64,000 bases of DNA from Allorhizobium undicola ORS 992 = ATCC 700741 (lineage in GTDB: Bacteria > Pseudomonadota > Alphaproteobacteria > Rhizobiales > Rhizobiaceae), in NCBI RefSeq assembly GCF_000621665.1, contig NZ_JHXQ01000002.1:310001-374000 (forward strand), given 5' to 3'. The stretch's first letter is position 1. The number at the start of each line of letters is the position of its first letter. The notes under the pieces were generated by a model. It was not told the origin of the DNA. It ran no database searches and worked only from the letters and a program-made list of their open reading frames with translations. Shown here piece after piece: positions 39,065-47,961 of the stretch. A program made the position numbers and the translations under genes.

Positions 39065-39268
39065 ATGCAAATCGATTTCGACTTTTTCGGGCTCCTCGTG
39101 CCTCGCCTGCTGCTTCTGATGTTGCTGGCGCTCGTTCTCAACATGATCCTCCGGCGCATCCTGGGCTGGATCGGCTTTTATCGCATGGTCTGGCATCGTG
39201 GCCTGTTCGACATTGCCCTCTATGTCATTCTGCTGGGGGGCATCGCCGCCTTGACCCGCTCCCTGTAA
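39065..39268 (+). CDS. DUF1656 small membrane protein (AaeX-like)
   Basis: A 67-residue protein with two membrane helices (LLVPRLLLLMLLALVLNMIL and LFDIALYVILLGGIAAL) separated by GWIGFYRMVWHRG. DUF1656 proteins accompany FUSC and HlyD genes, as AaeX does in E. coli. It starts 4 bases after the FUSC stop. Confidence 0.85.
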   Translation: MQIDFDFFGLLVPRLLLLMLLALVLNMILRRILGWIGFYRMVWHRGLFDIALYVILLGGIAALTRSL

Positions 39269-39373
39269 CGCTTGCTCCGCAGGCTTCTCCGCAATTCATG
39301 CCTTTGGGCATTCTCGCAAGGTGCACTTTGAAAACGCCTTGCCTCAACACGCTATCAACCGCTGGAACTGGTG

Positions 39374-40261
39374 ATGAATACGCTGAAACTCCTTGGCCGG
39401 GTGGCCGTAACCCTGATCTTCGTGGCCGCGGCGCTGTTAGCCGCCCGCAATCTCTGGAATTTCTACATGGAAGAGCCCTGGACGCGCGATGGCAAGGTGC
39501 GGGCCGATGTGGTGAATATCGCACCCGACGTGTCAGGCCTCGTCAGCGACGTCATGGCCATCGACAACCAGCCGGTTCGCAAGGGCGATATTCTCTTTCG
39601 CGTCGATCGCAAGCGCTTCGAGCTTGCCTTGCAGCAGGCTGAAGCCTCCCTGCAACTTGCGCAATCCAGCCTTGCCGAAGCCACGCGCGAGCGCCAGCGT
39701 CAGGAGCGGCTGGGCGATTCCGCCACGGAGCAGGCAAGAGACAAGGCCATTTCTACCGAAGAACAGGCCGCCGCTACCTACCGGCAGGCAGTGGCCTCCC
39801 GCGATATTGCCAGCCTCAATCTCGAACGCACCGATGTGCGCTCCACCGTGAACGGCACCGTCACCAATCTTTCGCTGCAACCGGGGGATTATGTCTCTGC
39901 CGGAACCGCCAAAGTAGCGGTGGTCAATACGGATTCGCTGCGGGTGGAAGGCTATTTCGAGGAAAACAAGCTGCCGCGCATTCAGCCCGGTGCCCGCGCC
40001 CGCGTGCATCTTCTGGGGCGTGATGGTGTTCTGGAAGGAACGGTGGACAGTATCGCAACCGGCATCGAAGACCGCGAGCGCTCTTCCTCCACCGGGCTTC
40101 TGGTCAACATCACTCCCACCTTCAATTGGGTGCGCCTTGCCCAGCGCGTGCCGGTTCGCATTCGTCTGGATGGCGTGCCAAAGGACATGCCCTTGATTTC
40201 CGGTCAGACCGCAACCGTGGAAATTCTGGGCAGCGCCCCCACGGCGAATGCCGCAAAGTAA
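39374..40261 (+). CDS. HlyD/EmrA-family membrane-fusion protein (AaeA-like)
   Basis: A 295-residue periplasmic adaptor: an N-terminal anchor helix (GRVAVTLIFVAAALLAARNLW), the lipoyl-like half DVSGLVSDVMAIDNQPVRKGDILFRVD, a coiled-coil hairpin (residues 75-150), the second lipoyl half RSTVNGTVTNLSLQPGDYVSAG, and a beta-barrel ending. It would connect the FUSC pump to an outer-membrane channel, which is not encoded here. A GTG immediately precedes the chosen ATG. A 105-bp gap separates it from DUF1656. Confidence 0.9.
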   Translation: MNTLKLLGRVAVTLIFVAAALLAARNLWNFYMEEPWTRDGKVRADVVNIAPDVSGLVSDVMAIDNQPVRKGDILFRVDRKRFELALQQAEASLQLAQSSLAEATRERQRQERLGDSATEQARDKAISTEEQAAATYRQAVASRDIASLNLERTDVRSTVNGTVTNLSLQPGDYVSAGTAKVAVVNTDSLRVEGYFEENKLPRIQPGARARVHLLGRDGVLEGTVDSIATGIEDRERSSSTGLLVNITPTFNWVRLAQRVPVRIRLDGVPKDMPLISGQTATVEILGSAPTANAAK

Positions 40262-40290
40262 GCTGATGGATGAGAGATGCTGAAATGAAT

Positions 40291-40322
40291 GTCACGCCGC
40301 AGCTTTTTGCTTGCGGCGTGAC
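40291..40322. terminator. hairpin after the efflux operon
   Basis: GTCACGCCGCA (40291-40301) and TGCGGCGTGAC (40312-40322) form a perfect 11-bp stem 30 bases after the HlyD stop. No strong T-run follows. It lies between convergent transcription units. Confidence 0.6.
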
Positions 40323-40393
40323 CAAAGCATTTTCAGAAAAGGCATAATCTGAAGCGCCCTGCCTGCTTCCATGAAACCGGCAAGGCGCTGCTT

Positions 40394-41257
40394 TTATTCG
40401 CCACCGCCCAGCGAGTGAACGTAAACGGCCAATTGCTTCACGGTTGTATCGCCAAGACGTGCCGTCCATGCCGGCATGACACCGTGCCTGGGATGGGCAA
40501 CCTGCTGGGCAATCTCGGTCTCGCCCTTTACCTTCAGCCAGATGGCGTCAGACAGGTTGGGCGCGCCGACATCGCGGTTGCCCTCTGCCTTTTCGCCATG
40601 GCAGGCAACGCAATTGGCGTCGAAGACCGCCTTGCCCGGCGCAACCAGCGCCTCGTTCGAGGCCTTGCCGGAGAGGCTGACCACATAGGCTGCGACCTGC
40701 CGGATTTCATCCGGCTTCAGAATCTCTGCAAATGCGGGCATTTCAGAGATGCGGGTTTCAGGATCGCTGGTATAGCGAATGCCGTGCTGAAGGGTGGAGT
40801 AGATGGCGTTGATGTCGCCACCCCACAGCCAGTCGTCGTCATTGAGGTTGGGATAGCCCGGCCCGCCTGCCGCGCCGGAGCCGTGGCAGGGCGTGCAGTT
40901 GACCTTGAAGGCAGCAGCACCGCCAGCGACGGCAAACTGGGCAAGATCCTTGTCCACCAGAATATCACCCACCGGCAGAGAGGCGATCTTGTCGGTAAAG
41001 ACGGCTTGGGCCTGTTTGGCCGCCGCCACTTCTTCCGTCACTGCCGCGCGGTTGGTGTAGCCGAACAAGCCCTTGGTGTTGCCGGTCAGGGTTGGCCAGG
41101 CCGGATAGACCACGGTATAGCCAATGGCCCAGACGATGGTGGCATAGAAGGTATAGACCCACCAGCGCGGCATGGGATTGTTCAGCTCGCGGATACCGTC
41201 CCACTCGTGGCCGGTGGTTTCGACGCCGCTGATTTCGTCAATGTGTTTTTCCGACAT
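40394..41257 (-). CDS. fixP: cbb3 oxidase subunit III, di-heme cytochrome c
   Basis: A 287-residue membrane-anchored cytochrome. A single helix (WWVYTFYATIVWAIGYTVVYPAWP) is followed by two cytochrome c domains with heme motifs CTPCH and CVACH. It passes electrons from the bc1 complex or soluble cytochrome c into the cbb3 oxidase. It is the last gene of fixNOQP and starts 2 bases after the fixQ stop. Confidence 0.96.
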   Translation of the reverse strand: MSEKHIDEISGVETTGHEWDGIRELNNPMPRWWVYTFYATIVWAIGYTVVYPAWPTLTGNTKGLFGYTNRAAVTEEVAAAKQAQAVFTDKIASLPVGDILVDKDLAQFAVAGGAAAFKVNCTPCHGSGAAGGPGYPNLNDDDWLWGGDINAIYSTLQHGIRYTSDPETRISEMPAFAEILKPDEIRQVAAYVVSLSGKASNEALVAPGKAVFDANCVACHGEKAEGNRDVGAPNLSDAIWLKVKGETEIAQQVAHPRHGVMPAWTARLGDTTVKQLAVYVHSLGGGE

Positions 41258-41259
41258 GA

Positions 41260-41421
41260 TTAGTCCTCCCTCAGAGGGATGCTGGCGGCTTCATCGGCGT
41301 GCTTCTTGCCGCCGGGCCGCAAGGCGAAGATGACTGCGCCGACAAAGAAAAGGGCCATGGCCAAAAGGCCCCAGCTATCGGCAAAGTGACGCATGGCCGT
41401 GTAGAGTTCGGTTTCGTCCAT
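41260..41421 (-). CDS. fixQ: cbb3 oxidase subunit IV
   Basis: A 53-residue protein: MDETELYTAMRHFADSWG leads into one membrane helix (LLAMALFFVGAVIFAL) and a basic-acidic tail (RPGGKKHADEAASIPLRED). CcoQ/FixQ stabilises the cbb3 complex. It lies between fixO (8 bases upstream) and fixP. Confidence 0.93.
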   Translation of the reverse strand: MDETELYTAMRHFADSWGLLAMALFFVGAVIFALRPGGKKHADEAASIPLRED

Positions 41422-41429
41422 GATCCACC

Positions 41430-42161
41430 TCACCGATAGCCGGTTGCGTCGTCATACTTGGTGAAGTCCACCAGCGTGCCGAGCATTTGCAGATAGGCAA
41501 TCAGGGCATCCATTTCGGTGACGCGGGTGGGATCACCGTCGAAATCGCCGGTCTTGGCCTTGGGATAGCGGGCAAGCAGGCCCGCCGTATCGGCATTGGG
41601 ATCGGCCTGGGCGGCAAGGTCGGCCTTGGCGTTGTCGATCATGTCCTGGCTGTAGGGCACGCCAACCTCGCTGTTCACCTTCAGGTCCATGGAGACATTG
41701 GTGATCTTCAGCGGCGTTTCCTTCAGGAAGGCATATTTCGGCATGATCGATTCCGGCACGACAGAGCGAGGATCGCTCAGATGCTGGACGTGCCATTCGT
41801 TGGAATAGCGGTCGCCGACGCGGGCAAGGTCAGGCCCTGTCCGCTTCGAGCCCCATTGGAACGGATGGTCGTACATGCTTTCGGCCGCCAGCGAATAGTG
41901 GCCGTAACGCTCCACTTCATCGCGGAAGGGGCGGATCATCTGGCTATGGCAGAGATAGCATCCTTCGCGGATGTAGATGTCGCGGCCCGCCAGTTCCAGC
42001 GGGCTGTAGGGGCGCATCCCTTCCACCTTTTCGATGGTGTTCTGAAGGTAGAAGAGCGGTGCGATTTCCACGATGCCGCCAATGGTGACGACAAGCAGCG
42101 AGCCGAGAAGCAGAAGGCTGGCGTTCTTTTCGAGAATCTGGTGTTTATCAAGAATGGACAT
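41430..42161 (-). CDS. fixO: cbb3 oxidase subunit II, mono-heme cytochrome c
   Basis: A 243-residue subunit with one N-terminal helix ([24 protein letters not shown]), the heme motif [12 protein letters not shown], and [26 protein letters not shown] with the axial Met near SIMPKY. It starts 11 bases after the fixN stop. Confidence 0.96.
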   Translation of the reverse strand: MSILDKHQILEKNASLLLLGSLLVVTIGGIVEIAPLFYLQNTIEKVEGMRPYSPLELAGRDIYIREGCYLCHSQMIRPFRDEVERYGHYSLAAESMYDHPFQWGSKRTGPDLARVGDRYSNEWHVQHLSDPRSVVPESIMPKYAFLKETPLKITNVSMDLKVNSEVGVPYSQDMIDNAKADLAAQADPNADTAGLLARYPKAKTGDFDGDPTRVTEMDALIAYLQMLGTLVDFTKYDDATGYR

Positions 42162-42172
42162 GGCAGTCCTCC

Positions 42173-43816
42173 TTATTCGGCAGGCTGGGCATGAGCCGGC
42201 ATGACGGCACCCGGAATGGGCGCTTCAACCCGCTGATGGCCACGAATGGTCATGAAAACGTTCCAGGCCATGATGATGCCACCGGCCAGATACATGGCCC
42301 CGCCAAGCGTGCGCAGCACGTAATAGGGGAACATGGCAGCAACGACTTCGGCGAAGGAATAGACCAGGAAGCCCTGATTATCGTATTCGCGCCACATCAG
42401 GCCCTGCTGAATACCGGCCACCCACATGACGGCGGCGTAGACGACGATGCCGAGCGTGGCGAGCCAGAAGTGCCAGTTGACGAGGCGCAGCGAATAGAGG
42501 CGCTCGCGGTGCCAGAGTTTCGGCGTGAGGTAATAGACCGCACCGAAGGTAATCATGCCGACCCAGCCAAGCGCGCCGGAGTGAACGTGGCCGATGGTCC
42601 ATTCGGTATAGTGGCTGAGCGAGTTCACCGTCTTGATCGACATCATCGGGCCTTCGAAGGTGGACATGCCGTAGAAGGCAATGGCAATCACCATCATGCG
42701 GATAATCGGATCGGTGCGGATCTTGTCCCAGGCGCCCGAAAGCGTCATCAGGCCGTTGATCATGCCGCCCCAGGAGGGCATCCACAGCATGATGGAGAAG
42801 ACCATGCCCAGCGTCTGCGCCCAATCCGGCAGGGCGGTGTAATGCAGATGGTGCGGACCGGCCCAGATATACATGAAGATCAGAGCCCAGAAGTGGATGA
42901 TCGACAGCCGATAGGAATAGACCGGACGGCCTGCCTGCTTCGGCACGAAATAATACATCATGCCCAGGAAGCCAGCAGTCAGGAAGAAGCCCACGGCATT
43001 GTGGCCATACCACCATTGCGTCAGGGCATCCTGCACGCCGGAGAAGGCCGAATAGCTCTTCACGCCGAGGAAGGAAACCGGGATCGCCAGATTGTTGACG
43101 ATATGCAGCATGGCAATGGTGACGATGAAGGCAAGATAGAACCAGTTGGCCACATAAATATGCGGCTCCTTGCGGGTCAGGATCGTGCCGAGGAAGGCAA
43201 TGAGATAGCCGACCCAGACGATGGTGAGGAACAGGTCCACATACCATTCGGGTTCGGCATATTCACGGCCTTGCGTAATGCCCAGCAGATAGCCGGTGGC
43301 AGCCATGACGATGAAGAGATTATAGCCCCAGAACACGAACCAGCCGAGCGTGCCGCCAAACAGGCGCTGCCGACATGTGCGCTGGACAACATAGAAGGAC
43401 GTGGCGATCAGCGCATTGCCGCCAAAGGCGAAGATCACGCCGGAGGTGTGCAGCGGACGCAGACGGCCGAAGTTGAACCACGGCGCCACATTGAGATCGG
43501 GAAAGGCAAGCTGGGCGGCAATCAGCACGCCCACCAGAAAACCGACAACGCCCCAGAACACCGTGGCGATGACGCCGAAACGGATCGGATCGTCGAAATA
43601 TTCCGCTTTCGACGCGGCAACAGCGCGCTGCTGCCCGATAACGGCGGCGCGCGGCTGGAACTTGATGTGGCGCAGCATGAAGATCGTGCCGATCAGCAGC
43701 ACGACGAAAGCCACCCACATATGGGCGGCAAAAAGGCTGTCATAGGCGAAACCCGCCCCGAGCAGCGCGGCGAAGGCCATTACGGCCAGCACCATGGTCT
43801 CGAAAGTGTAATTCAT
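42173..43816 (-). CDS. fixN: cbb3 cytochrome c oxidase subunit I
   Basis: A 547-residue twelve-helix heme-copper oxidase subunit. It has the low-spin heme region [24 protein letters not shown], the copper and heme ligands in [23 protein letters not shown] and [15 protein letters not shown], and the cross-linked Tyr region [34 protein letters not shown]. It is the high-affinity terminal oxidase for microaerobic respiration. An FNR/FixK box 94 bases upstream explains low-oxygen control. I chose MNYTFETM at 43816; the frame is open further upstream. Confidence 0.97.
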   Translation of the reverse strand: MNYTFETMVLAVMAFAALLGAGFAYDSLFAAHMWVAFVVLLIGTIFMLRHIKFQPRAAVIGQQRAVAASKAEYFDDPIRFGVIATVFWGVVGFLVGVLIAAQLAFPDLNVAPWFNFGRLRPLHTSGVIFAFGGNALIATSFYVVQRTCRQRLFGGTLGWFVFWGYNLFIVMAATGYLLGITQGREYAEPEWYVDLFLTIVWVGYLIAFLGTILTRKEPHIYVANWFYLAFIVTIAMLHIVNNLAIPVSFLGVKSYSAFSGVQDALTQWWYGHNAVGFFLTAGFLGMMYYFVPKQAGRPVYSYRLSIIHFWALIFMYIWAGPHHLHYTALPDWAQTLGMVFSIMLWMPSWGGMINGLMTLSGAWDKIRTDPIIRMMVIAIAFYGMSTFEGPMMSIKTVNSLSHYTEWTIGHVHSGALGWVGMITFGAVYYLTPKLWHRERLYSLRLVNWHFWLATLGIVVYAAVMWVAGIQQGLMWREYDNQGFLVYSFAEVVAAMFPYYVLRTLGGAMYLAGGIIMAWNVFMTIRGHQRVEAPIPGAVMPAHAQPAE

Positions 43817-43909
43817 TGTTGGCATCCCCCAACGCTTGGTGTGCAAGAGCAGAGTCGCGCATGGGCTCCGCGTCATATGCAGGTTTGCCATTGGGTGCGG
43901 CCAGGAGCC

Positions 43910-43923
43910 TTGATTTGGATCAA
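43910..43923. promoter_or_regulatory. FNR/FixK-type operator of fixNOQP
   Basis: TTGATTTGGATCAA is an exact TTGAT-N4-ATCAA palindrome centred about 100 bases upstream of fixN. It is the consensus bound by the FixK/FnrN/ANR group of oxygen-responsive activators. Confidence 0.85.
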
Positions 43924-44000
43924 TGCATTTCAGGGGGCGGGGAAGGATACAGGAGCATGAGAGGAAGGGTTTGCGACGAACCGGTTCGCACCCCCTTCCA

Positions 44001-44105
44001 TTACAGCGCCGTGCGTTTTATCAAACGCACGAAGGACGCTGTAACACTTTAAAACTGCTGCATAATTTTTACCTTAAATCGATTCCGATTTAAGGAATTA
44101 TGCAG
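44001..44105. repeat. composite double-hairpin repeat element
   Basis: The first part (44001-44043) pairs TTACAGCG with CGCTGTAA outside and GTGCGTTT with AAACGCAC inside, with a TATC loop. The second part (44058-44105) pairs CTGCATAATT with AATTATGCAG and CCTTAAATCG with CGATTTAAGG. The two are joined by ACACTTTAAAA. I recall very similar composite sequences scattered through Rhizobiales genomes, so this is probably one copy of a dispersed family. It sits 74 bases before the hemerythrin gene. Confidence 0.7.
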
Positions 44106-44178
44106 TAACAACCCTGGATTACACCTCCGGCAGCCGGGATCAGTCGATCTCCCCGCCGGCATCTGGCGGAGAAGCAGG

Positions 44179-44658
44179 ATGCAGACCAAAACTGATGGCG
44201 TTAACGACAATGACCGCCACTGCGCCGGGCCACTCGCCGCAGGCTCCTCCGGGCTTGTGTGGCTGGAAAGCGCGCATTCGGAGCAATTGGCGCTTTGCCG
44301 GGAGCTGGAGGAAATTGCCGATTCCCTGCCCTCAAGCGTCAACCGCCAGAAATGCATCTATGCCGCCAAGGCGCTCGGGCCCCTCATCAGCGGCGCCCAC
44401 CACTATGAGGAGCAGGTGCTGTTTCCATGGCTGGCGGAAAATCTGACCATTCCGCATCTTCAGGAAACGCTGCATCGGCTGAAATTCGAGCATTGCGAGG
44501 ATGAATGCTTCGCCGAGGAACTGACTGACGCGCTGCTGCGGCTGGGCAGCGGCGATAACGTCAACATGGAGGCCGTGGGTTACATGTTGCGGGGCTTTTT
44601 CGAAGGCCTGCGCCGCCACATCGCCTTCGAAAGAGAGCATATTCTTTCAGGGCTCTGA
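44179..44658 (+). CDS. hemerythrin-like HHE-domain protein
   Basis: A 159-residue helical-bundle protein. Iron-ligand candidates are in LESAHSEQL, SGAHHYEEQVLFPWL, LKFEHCEDE and LRRHIAFEREHI, matching the HHE cation-binding pattern of bacterial hemerythrin-like proteins. These bind oxygen or NO or repair iron-sulfur clusters. Its position divergent from fixNOQP, beside an FNR/FixK box, suggests a part in low-oxygen or nitrosative conditions. A terminator follows it. Confidence 0.8.
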   Translation: MQTKTDGVNDNDRHCAGPLAAGSSGLVWLESAHSEQLALCRELEEIADSLPSSVNRQKCIYAAKALGPLISGAHHYEEQVLFPWLAENLTIPHLQETLHRLKFEHCEDECFAEELTDALLRLGSGDNVNMEAVGYMLRGFFEGLRRHIAFEREHILSGL

Positions 44659-44677
44659 AGAGCGGCCTGAAACAGAA

Positions 44678-44712
44678 ACGCCGGTCTGGGCAAGCCCGAC
44701 CGGCGTTTTTTT
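44678..44712. terminator. bidirectional terminator, hemerythrin/aroG
   Basis: ACGCCGGTC (44678-44686) and GACCGGCGT flank TGGGCAAGCCC, followed by TTTTTTCTTTT on the plus strand. It lies between the convergent hemerythrin and aroG genes. Confidence 0.9.
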
Positions 44713-44726
44713 CTTTTACAGCAAGT

Positions 44727-46103
44727 TTACAGCCCTGCGACCTTCAGCCGCTTTTCGTCACGGCCGCCCTTCATGCGCTCTGCCAGAAGGAAGGCCAGTT
44801 CCAGCGCCTGATCCGCATTCAGACGCGGGTCGCAATGGGTGTGATACCGATCCTGAAGATCCTCGGCCGAAAGCGCACGCGCGCCGCCGGTGCATTCGGT
44901 CACATCCTTGCCGGTCATCTCGATATGGATGCCGCCTGGATGCGAACCCTCCGCGCGGTGGATCTGGAAGAAGCTCTCCACTTCCGACAGAACCCGTTCG
45001 AACGGGCGGGTCTTGTAGTTGTTGAGCGTAATCGTGTTGCCATGCATCGGATCGCAGGACCACACCACCTTGCGGCCTTCGCGCTCGACGGCGCGAATGA
45101 GGCGCGGCAGGTGTTCGGCAACCTTGTCATGGCCAAAGCGGCAAATCAGCGTCAGACGTCCCGCTTCATTGGCCGGGTTGAGGATGTCGATCAGGTTCAG
45201 CAGATCGTCCGCCTGGAGGGACGGGCCGCATTTCAGGCCGATCGGGTTCTTGATGCCGCGGCAATATTCGATATGCGCATGATCTGCCTGACGGGTGCGG
45301 TCGCCGATCCAGATCATGTGGCCGGAGGTGGCGTACCAGTCGCCGGAGGTGGAATCGACACGGGTCAGCGATTCTTCATAGCCCAGCAGCAGCGCTTCAT
45401 GGCTGGTGAAGAAATCGGTTTCGCGCAGGCTCGGATTGTTGTCGGACGTGATACCAACGGCCTTCATGAAGTCCATGGTTTCCGAGATCCGGTCGGCCAG
45501 CTTGCGATAACGGTCGGCCTGCGGGCTATCCTTGACGAAGCCCAGCATCCACTGATGAACGTTTTCCAGATTGGCGTAACCACCCATGGCAAAGGCGCGC
45601 AGCAGGTTGAGCGTCGCGGCGGACTGGCGATAGGCCATCAGCTGGCGATGCGGATCCGGGATACGGTCTTCCGGGGTGAATTCGATGCCGTTGATGATGT
45701 CGCCACGGTAGCTCGGCAGCTCCACATCGCCCTGCTTTTCCATGTCGGAAGAGCGCGGCTTGGCAAACTGGCCGGCAATACGGCCAACCTTGACCACGGG
45801 CTGTTGCGCACCGAAGGTGAGAACCACGGCCATTTGCAGGAAGGCGCGGAAGAAATCGCGAATGGTATCGGCGCCATGTTCGGCAAAGCTTTCGGCGCAA
45901 TCGCCGCCCTGCAACAGGAAGCCATTGCCCTCGGCAACATTGGCAAGAGCCTTCTTCAAGCGGCGCGCTTCACCGGCAAAGACCAGCGGCGGATAAGAGG
46001 CGAGCTTCTGCTCGGCCTTCTTCAACGCTTCGAGGTCGGGATAGGCCGGAACCTGCTTGATCGGCTTCTGCCTCCAGCTGCTCGGGGTCCAATTCTGCGC
46101 CAT
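44727..46103 (-). CDS. aroG: class II DAHP synthase (3-deoxy-7-phosphoheptulonate synthase)
   Basis: A 458-residue plant/AroAII-type enzyme for the first step of the shikimate pathway. Signatures: [87 protein letters not shown] and [22 protein letters not shown]. It is unrelated in sequence to the class I AroF/G/H enzymes. The ATG at 46103 ([10 protein letters not shown]) matches the family; an ATG 15 bases upstream is less likely. Confidence 0.97.
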   Translation of the reverse strand: MAQNWTPSSWRQKPIKQVPAYPDLEALKKAEQKLASYPPLVFAGEARRLKKALANVAEGNGFLLQGGDCAESFAEHGADTIRDFFRAFLQMAVVLTFGAQQPVVKVGRIAGQFAKPRSSDMEKQGDVELPSYRGDIINGIEFTPEDRIPDPHRQLMAYRQSAATLNLLRAFAMGGYANLENVHQWMLGFVKDSPQADRYRKLADRISETMDFMKAVGITSDNNPSLRETDFFTSHEALLLGYEESLTRVDSTSGDWYATSGHMIWIGDRTRQADHAHIEYCRGIKNPIGLKCGPSLQADDLLNLIDILNPANEAGRLTLICRFGHDKVAEHLPRLIRAVEREGRKVVWSCDPMHGNTITLNNYKTRPFERVLSEVESFFQIHRAEGSHPGGIHIEMTGKDVTECTGGARALSAEDLQDRYHTHCDPRLNADQALELAFLLAERMKGGRDEKRLKVAGL

Positions 46104-46360
46104 GGTCTTCACCTGCATCTAGAGCGCGCCGGGACTTTTTCCGGCACGCATGAAAGGGAACGATAGAAGCATCGGATCGCGCGGCCAAAACCGGCTTCCG
46201 GAACATCCGATGCACGAACGACAAACTCGCCATCGCACCATTTCCGACTGTTGGCGCGAGGTTTCGTACCGCAACCTCGTTTAAAGGCGGCGATGCCCGG
46301 CTGCGACCGTCTGCACGGGTGCCGCTGGATGGCGGGCTTATAAACTTTTAAGACCTGAAT

Positions 46361-46386
46361 GAAAAGCGGAAGTTTCCGAGGCTTTC
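46361..46386 (-). terminator. weak terminator after gor
   Basis: On the minus strand GAAAGC and GCTTTTC flank a stem-loop with internal GGAA/TTCC, followed by ATTCAGG. It begins 12 bases after the gor stop. Confidence 0.4.
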
Positions 46387-46397
46387 ATCCCAGCTCT

Positions 46398-47783
46398 TCA
46401 GACGCGCGCACCGTTGGAAATGCGGTAGCTCGGCGTATACATCGTCACCAGTTCCTCCGCAGCGGTCGGGTGAACGGCCATGGTGCGATCGAAGTCATCC
46501 TTGGTGCAGCCAGCCTTCAGCGTAATGCCCAGAAGCTGCGCCATTTCCCCGGCATCATGGCCCAGAATATGCGCGCCGATAACCTTGCGGTCGGCTGCGT
46601 TGACAATGAGTTTCATGATGACCTTTTCCGCCCGGCCGGAAAGCGTGGCTTTCATCGGCCGGAATTCGGCGCGGTAGACCTCAAGCTCATCGAAGGCCTT
46701 GGCCGCCTCTTCCTCGCTGTAACCGACCGTGCCGATTTCCGGCTGCGAGAATACAGCCGTGGCGATCAGGTCGTGATCGGGAGAGGTCGGATTGTTCCGG
46801 TATTCCGTTTCGATGAAACACATGGCTTCGTGAATGGCCACTGGCGTCAGTTGCACGCGGTCCGTCACATCGCCAAGCGCAAAAATGCCGGGAACATTGG
46901 TGCGGGAATAGGCATCCACGATAATTGCGCCCTTGCCGTTGGTCGCAACGCCCGCGGCCTCAAGCCCCAGACCCTTCGTGTGAGGGTCACGGCCCAGCGC
47001 CAGCATGACCTGGCCTGCAACAATCTCGCCATTGTGCATCGTCGTTGCGACAAGGCCCTTTTCGGTCTTCTCGACCTTTTCGATGACGTCGCCGGTGATA
47101 ATGCGAATGCCCTTGTCCACCATGGCCTTGTGGACACCCCGGCGCAAATCGCCATCGAACTTCGAGAGGATTTCAACGCCACGGTAAATCAATGTGGTTT
47201 TGACGCCAAGGCCATGGAAAATATTGGCAAATTCCACGGCGATGTAACCGCCGCCCGCAATCAGGATTTCGTTCGGCAACGCCGTCAGATGGAAGGCGTC
47301 GTTGGAGGAAATGCAAAGCTCGTGGCCCGGCAGCGAAGCATGGGGATTGGGGGCGCCGCCCACCGCAATCAAGATGCGTTCCGCCGTCACCTCGCGACCC
47401 GTCGCAAGGATGCGAATGCTGTTGGCGCCCGTCAATACCGCGCGGCTTTCAATGATTTCAGCCCCGGCATTTTCCAGGCCTTTGCGATAAAGTCCTTCAA
47501 GGCGAGCGATTTCCTGATCCTTGGCGGCCATCAGCTTTTGCCAGTCGAAGCGCGTCTCGCCCACTGTCCAGCCAAAACCTGCGGCATCTTCGAAATGCTC
47601 GTGATATTGCGAGGCATAGACGAACAGCTTCTTCGGAACGCAACCGCGAATGACGCAGGTTCCGCCAAGGCGATATTCCTCGGCAATCGCCACGCGCTTG
47701 CCCATGGATGCGGCAAGCCGCGCGCTGCGCACGCCACCCGAACCGCCGCCAATGACGAACAGATCATAATCATACTCAGCCAT
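46398..47783 (-). CDS. gor: glutathione-disulfide reductase
   Basis: A 461-residue FAD-dependent disulfide oxidoreductase that regenerates glutathione with NADPH. FAD-binding VIGGGSGGVRSARLAASMG is at the N-terminus, the redox pair in GGTCVIRGCVPKKLFV, the NADPH fold in ILIAGGGYIAVEFANIFHGLG with Arg-containing downstream residues, and the C-terminal His-Glu in MAVHPTAAEELVTMY. It stands alone between aroG and the DUF2059 gene. Confidence 0.96.
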   Translation of the reverse strand: MAEYDYDLFVIGGGSGGVRSARLAASMGKRVAIAEEYRLGGTCVIRGCVPKKLFVYASQYHEHFEDAAGFGWTVGETRFDWQKLMAAKDQEIARLEGLYRKGLENAGAEIIESRAVLTGANSIRILATGREVTAERILIAVGGAPNPHASLPGHELCISSNDAFHLTALPNEILIAGGGYIAVEFANIFHGLGVKTTLIYRGVEILSKFDGDLRRGVHKAMVDKGIRIITGDVIEKVEKTEKGLVATTMHNGEIVAGQVMLALGRDPHTKGLGLEAAGVATNGKGAIIVDAYSRTNVPGIFALGDVTDRVQLTPVAIHEAMCFIETEYRNNPTSPDHDLIATAVFSQPEIGTVGYSEEEAAKAFDELEVYRAEFRPMKATLSGRAEKVIMKLIVNAADRKVIGAHILGHDAGEMAQLLGITLKAGCTKDDFDRTMAVHPTAAEELVTMYTPSYRISNGARV

Positions 47784-47898
47784 GGGAAAACTCCGAAAAA
47801 GAACGATACAGCCAGACGCGCAATGAGCGTGGACCGGAAATGGTAGGGGACAGGTCTTGGGCCGCCAAGCGCCCTGCCCCTATATGGGAGGTAAGCCT

Positions 47899-47931
47899 TA
47901 AAAAGAAAAGCCCGGAAGAACCGAGCTTTTC
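47899..47931 (-). terminator. terminator after the DUF2059 gene
   Basis: On the minus strand AAAGCTCGG and CCGGGCTTT (one G-U pair) flank TTCTT and are followed by TCTTTTTAAGG. It is 31 bases past the DUF2059 stop. Confidence 0.7.
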
Positions 47932-47961
47932 GATGTTGCAACGCTGAATACCGGCAAGCGA

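Larger units (their letters stand above)
43817..44178. other. 362-bp fixN/hemerythrin divergent promoter region
   Basis: It holds the FNR/FixK box at 43910-43923 and a composite two-hairpin element at 44001-44105. The hemerythrin promoter should lie within or just after the element. No additional gene is supported. Confidence 0.6.

Noticed and set aside
42191..43960. 589-codon plus-strand open frame across fixN
   Set aside because: Antisense to a clear cbb3 oxidase subunit; hydrophilic translation with no family motif.
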